Shown here one piece after another: positions 58,165 through 60,000 of a stretch of DNA of 60,000 nt. A program made the translations under genes and the position numbers. The notes below the pieces were generated by a model that saw only the letters and a program-made list of their open reading frames with translations, was not told the origin of the DNA and ran no database searches. This stretch comes from Owenia fusiformis (lineage: Eukaryota; Annelida; Polychaeta; Sabellida; Oweniidae): positions 20,496,477-20,556,476 of the forward strand of contig CAIIXF020000004.1 of the NCBI GenBank assembly GCA_903813345.2. The letters run 5' to 3'. The number at the start of each line of letters is the position of its first letter. Position 1 is the first letter of the stretch.

Positions 58165-59140
58165 AAAAGTTTAAATGTACAATTTCATTGTATTGAACAA
58201 AAGGAATATTACGAAAATGTTATTTATAAATTGTGCTTTTACTGTAGGCCTATTTTGTCATTTGAAAAAGGTGAAAATGTTACATATACATCAAGCCCAC
58301 TCAAGCATGAGATACACCAGTTATGTACGGTCGGTTTTGGATATAGGGTATATCCCTCGGGGAATATTTATGTCTCCCCTTGGTTCCTTCGTTCCGTCGG
58401 GGAGATATAGAGATTATCCTATATGAGGTTCAGGATATTTTGATTATCCCGAGGCCAATATAATATATCTACCCGAGGACCGTATGTCCCGAGGGTAGAT
58501 ATATTATATTGGCCAAGGGATAATCCAAATATCCTGATCCGACTATTGAATGATCTGTTTATCCCATCCAATCACATTGTTCAATTGGCCACAGTTCAGA
58601 AACTTTGCAACCAACCGTGGAATTATTTTAAAATATTCATGTCCGGTTTTGTATGCTTGTCCGTAGTCGGATTTTCCTGTTTAAATCTTTGATTGTTAAC
58701 GGGGAATATTTCTCCTTCTCTTCTTTAAAGCATCAAACAGATCGCGATTTTCTCCTTTGTCGTTTACAGTATGCGAACGTTACAAAAAAGAACCAATACG
58801 GGAACAGTGATTATATACTATATCTGCCCGCTCGGAGCGGGACGTAAAGCTATATCTGCCCGCTGATGAAAATATAAGTTTTTACACACCGGTTTTATGT
58901 ACCTGTAACACGTATGGGATAAATAGGGGTTATGCACTGGGAGGTTTTGGATACAGGGAATATCCCAAGGGATATTCCATGTATCCAAACCGACCGTGCA
59001 TAACTGGTGTATCTCATACTTGAGTGGGTTTAGGGTAGATATAACATTTTCCACCTTTTTCAAATGACAAGATATTTATATTTAACATTTTCGTAATATT
59101 CTTTTTGTTCAATACAATGGAATTGTAACATTTAAACTTA
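58165..59140. repeat. ~1 kb long inverted repeat with nested palindromes
   Basis: The left arm (about 58165-58350) includes TTCATTGTATTGAACAAAAG, CATTTGAAAAAGGTG and AGATACACCAGTTATG. The right arm (about 58965-59140) is its reverse complement with minor changes. Between them sit a hairpin at about 58425-58540 (CCAATATAATATATCTACCC and mirror, related to 19190-19340) and CTATATCTGCCCGCT repeats. The ORFs at 58175-58426 and 58818-59063 arise from the arms. Confidence 0.8.
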
Positions 59141-59189
59141 AAAAATTTAATTTTAAAATTAAAAAATTAAAACTTTTGATATTTAAACT

Positions 59190-59400
59190 TTTGAAAAATT
59201 CCCGGGAGCGGGATGGATATTATATCTGCCCGCATTTGGCCTGGAGCGGGACATGTACAATATATCCTGCCCGTTCCTCAGATACGATATATATTCCCGG
59301 GTGATATCTACCCCAAACCCACTCAAGTATGAGATACATAAATATATCCATCAGGATATACCCTATATCCAAAACCTCCCAGTATATAACCCTTATATAT
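59190..59400 (-). repeat. Further copy of the GGGATAT/CCCGCTC repeat family
   Basis: It shares AATTCCCGGGAGCG with about 41749, ACCCACTCAAGTATGAGATA with the right arm of the 58-59 kb inverted repeat, and CCAAAACCTCCCAGT with 25055-25070 and 42070-42090. It ends in an AT microsatellite near 59395. Confidence 0.65.
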
Positions 59401-59750
59401 ATATAAATATGTATATACAGTAAACGCTCCCTTAAAGCTTTTTTGGTAAGATTTGAGAACAGGAAACAGAAAAAATCTGAAGAACATATCTCAGAGCACA
59501 TTACTTGTGGACTAGTCATAAGAACCTGAGACTAACATAATGATGGTCTCAGTAAGAACAAACAAACTCGAACATACCAAACTCTGATATGTAAAGTTAC
59601 TCTATGTTAATTACCATGTTTGAAAATATTTATTAGTTTGTATTAGTTTTTGTACTATTGACTTTGAAACTAGATTTTAGCTATACATCGCTTTGCTCGC
59701 ATCATAATGACATTAGTTATAACTAATTATCACCATTAATATCTTCTGAG

Positions 59751-59955
59751 CCATTATCGTAATCGCTGGGACATGCTTAGAATGTATCTATGACATTTAC
59801 AACACTCCATGGGTATACACGGTGTCCAACCCAAACGCTCTTACATGCAAGACGGAGCGTTTCATTACTGAAAGTAAACGAAGAAACGCTCCGGAAACGC
59901 TGGCGGGCGGGAACGATGAGCCGTCTGACGATTTCCCCAATAATGGGAATAAGAG
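59751..59955 (+). CDS. Possible exon at the right edge (unidentified, partial gene)
   Basis: A 68-codon frame is open between an acceptor-like TTCTGAG (to 59750) and a consensus donor AAGAG|GTATGT (59956). The reading includes CLECIYDIYNTPW, NALTCKTERF and an acidic NDEPSDDFPNNG segment; GC is higher than in the flanks. A second frame is also open here from ATG 59789, which lowers confidence. No family is recognised and the polypyrimidine tract is weak. Confidence 0.3.
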
Positions 59956-60000
59956 GTATGTGTTACTTATTTCGAGTATACCATATGATATTCATGTTGT

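Overview
The window reads as nuclear DNA of an intron-rich, AT-rich marine-type invertebrate. Genes are split into 25-400 bp exons with GT-AG introns, there are no operons or Shine-Dalgarno sites, and most of the sequence is repeats: a LINE, many inverted-repeat MITE-like elements and several tandem arrays. I could not fix the phylum from sequence alone; a mollusc/brachiopod-like lophotrochozoan or a basal deuterostome would both fit.

Layout. (1) 1-17778 holds the 3' part of a plus-strand secreted trypsin-like serine protease gene. Seven exons are visible, encoding the C-terminal half of the protease domain, a six-Cys ShK-like module, a Ser/Thr-rich mucin-like stretch and a short hydrophobic tail. 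Its introns contain a 5'-truncated non-LTR retrotransposon (about 2640-5481) and a 9.9 kb structure with inverted arms of about 1.45 kb (7258-17178). (2) 17779-22159 is gene-poor repeat-bearing DNA. (3) 22794-33546 and 39324-47591 are two complete tandem paralogues of an SLC22-type (major facilitator superfamily) organic ion transporter. Each has 11 coding exons with matching phases and, except for exons 1 and 6, matching lengths; they encode 565 and 575 aa. (4) Between them lies a broken 88-bp minisatellite and nested inverted-repeat elements. (5) 47592-60000 contains a 145-bp repeat array, a short minus-strand gene for a single-pass membrane protein (50852-51243), a homogeneous 40-bp satellite of 22 units (52641-53520), a large palindromic repeat cluster (58165-59400) and a possible exon at the right edge.

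The most interesting signals are these. The two SLC22 genes show patches of near-identity that are contiguous in spliced mRNA but separated by a diverged intron. A roughly 53-bp tandem array repeats the end of exon 1 together with its 5' splice site in both paralogues. A block of about 560 bp is shared between SLC22 intron 1 and the protease intron and stops within a nucleotide or two of the protease splice acceptor. The foldback structure sits inside the protease gene. The transporters are predicted to sit in the plasma membrane and, from an Arg at the TM11 position, to lean towards anion/zwitterion substrates. I see no functional link between protease and transporters beyond proximity. All coordinates, identities and copy counts were obtained by reading the sequence by eye.
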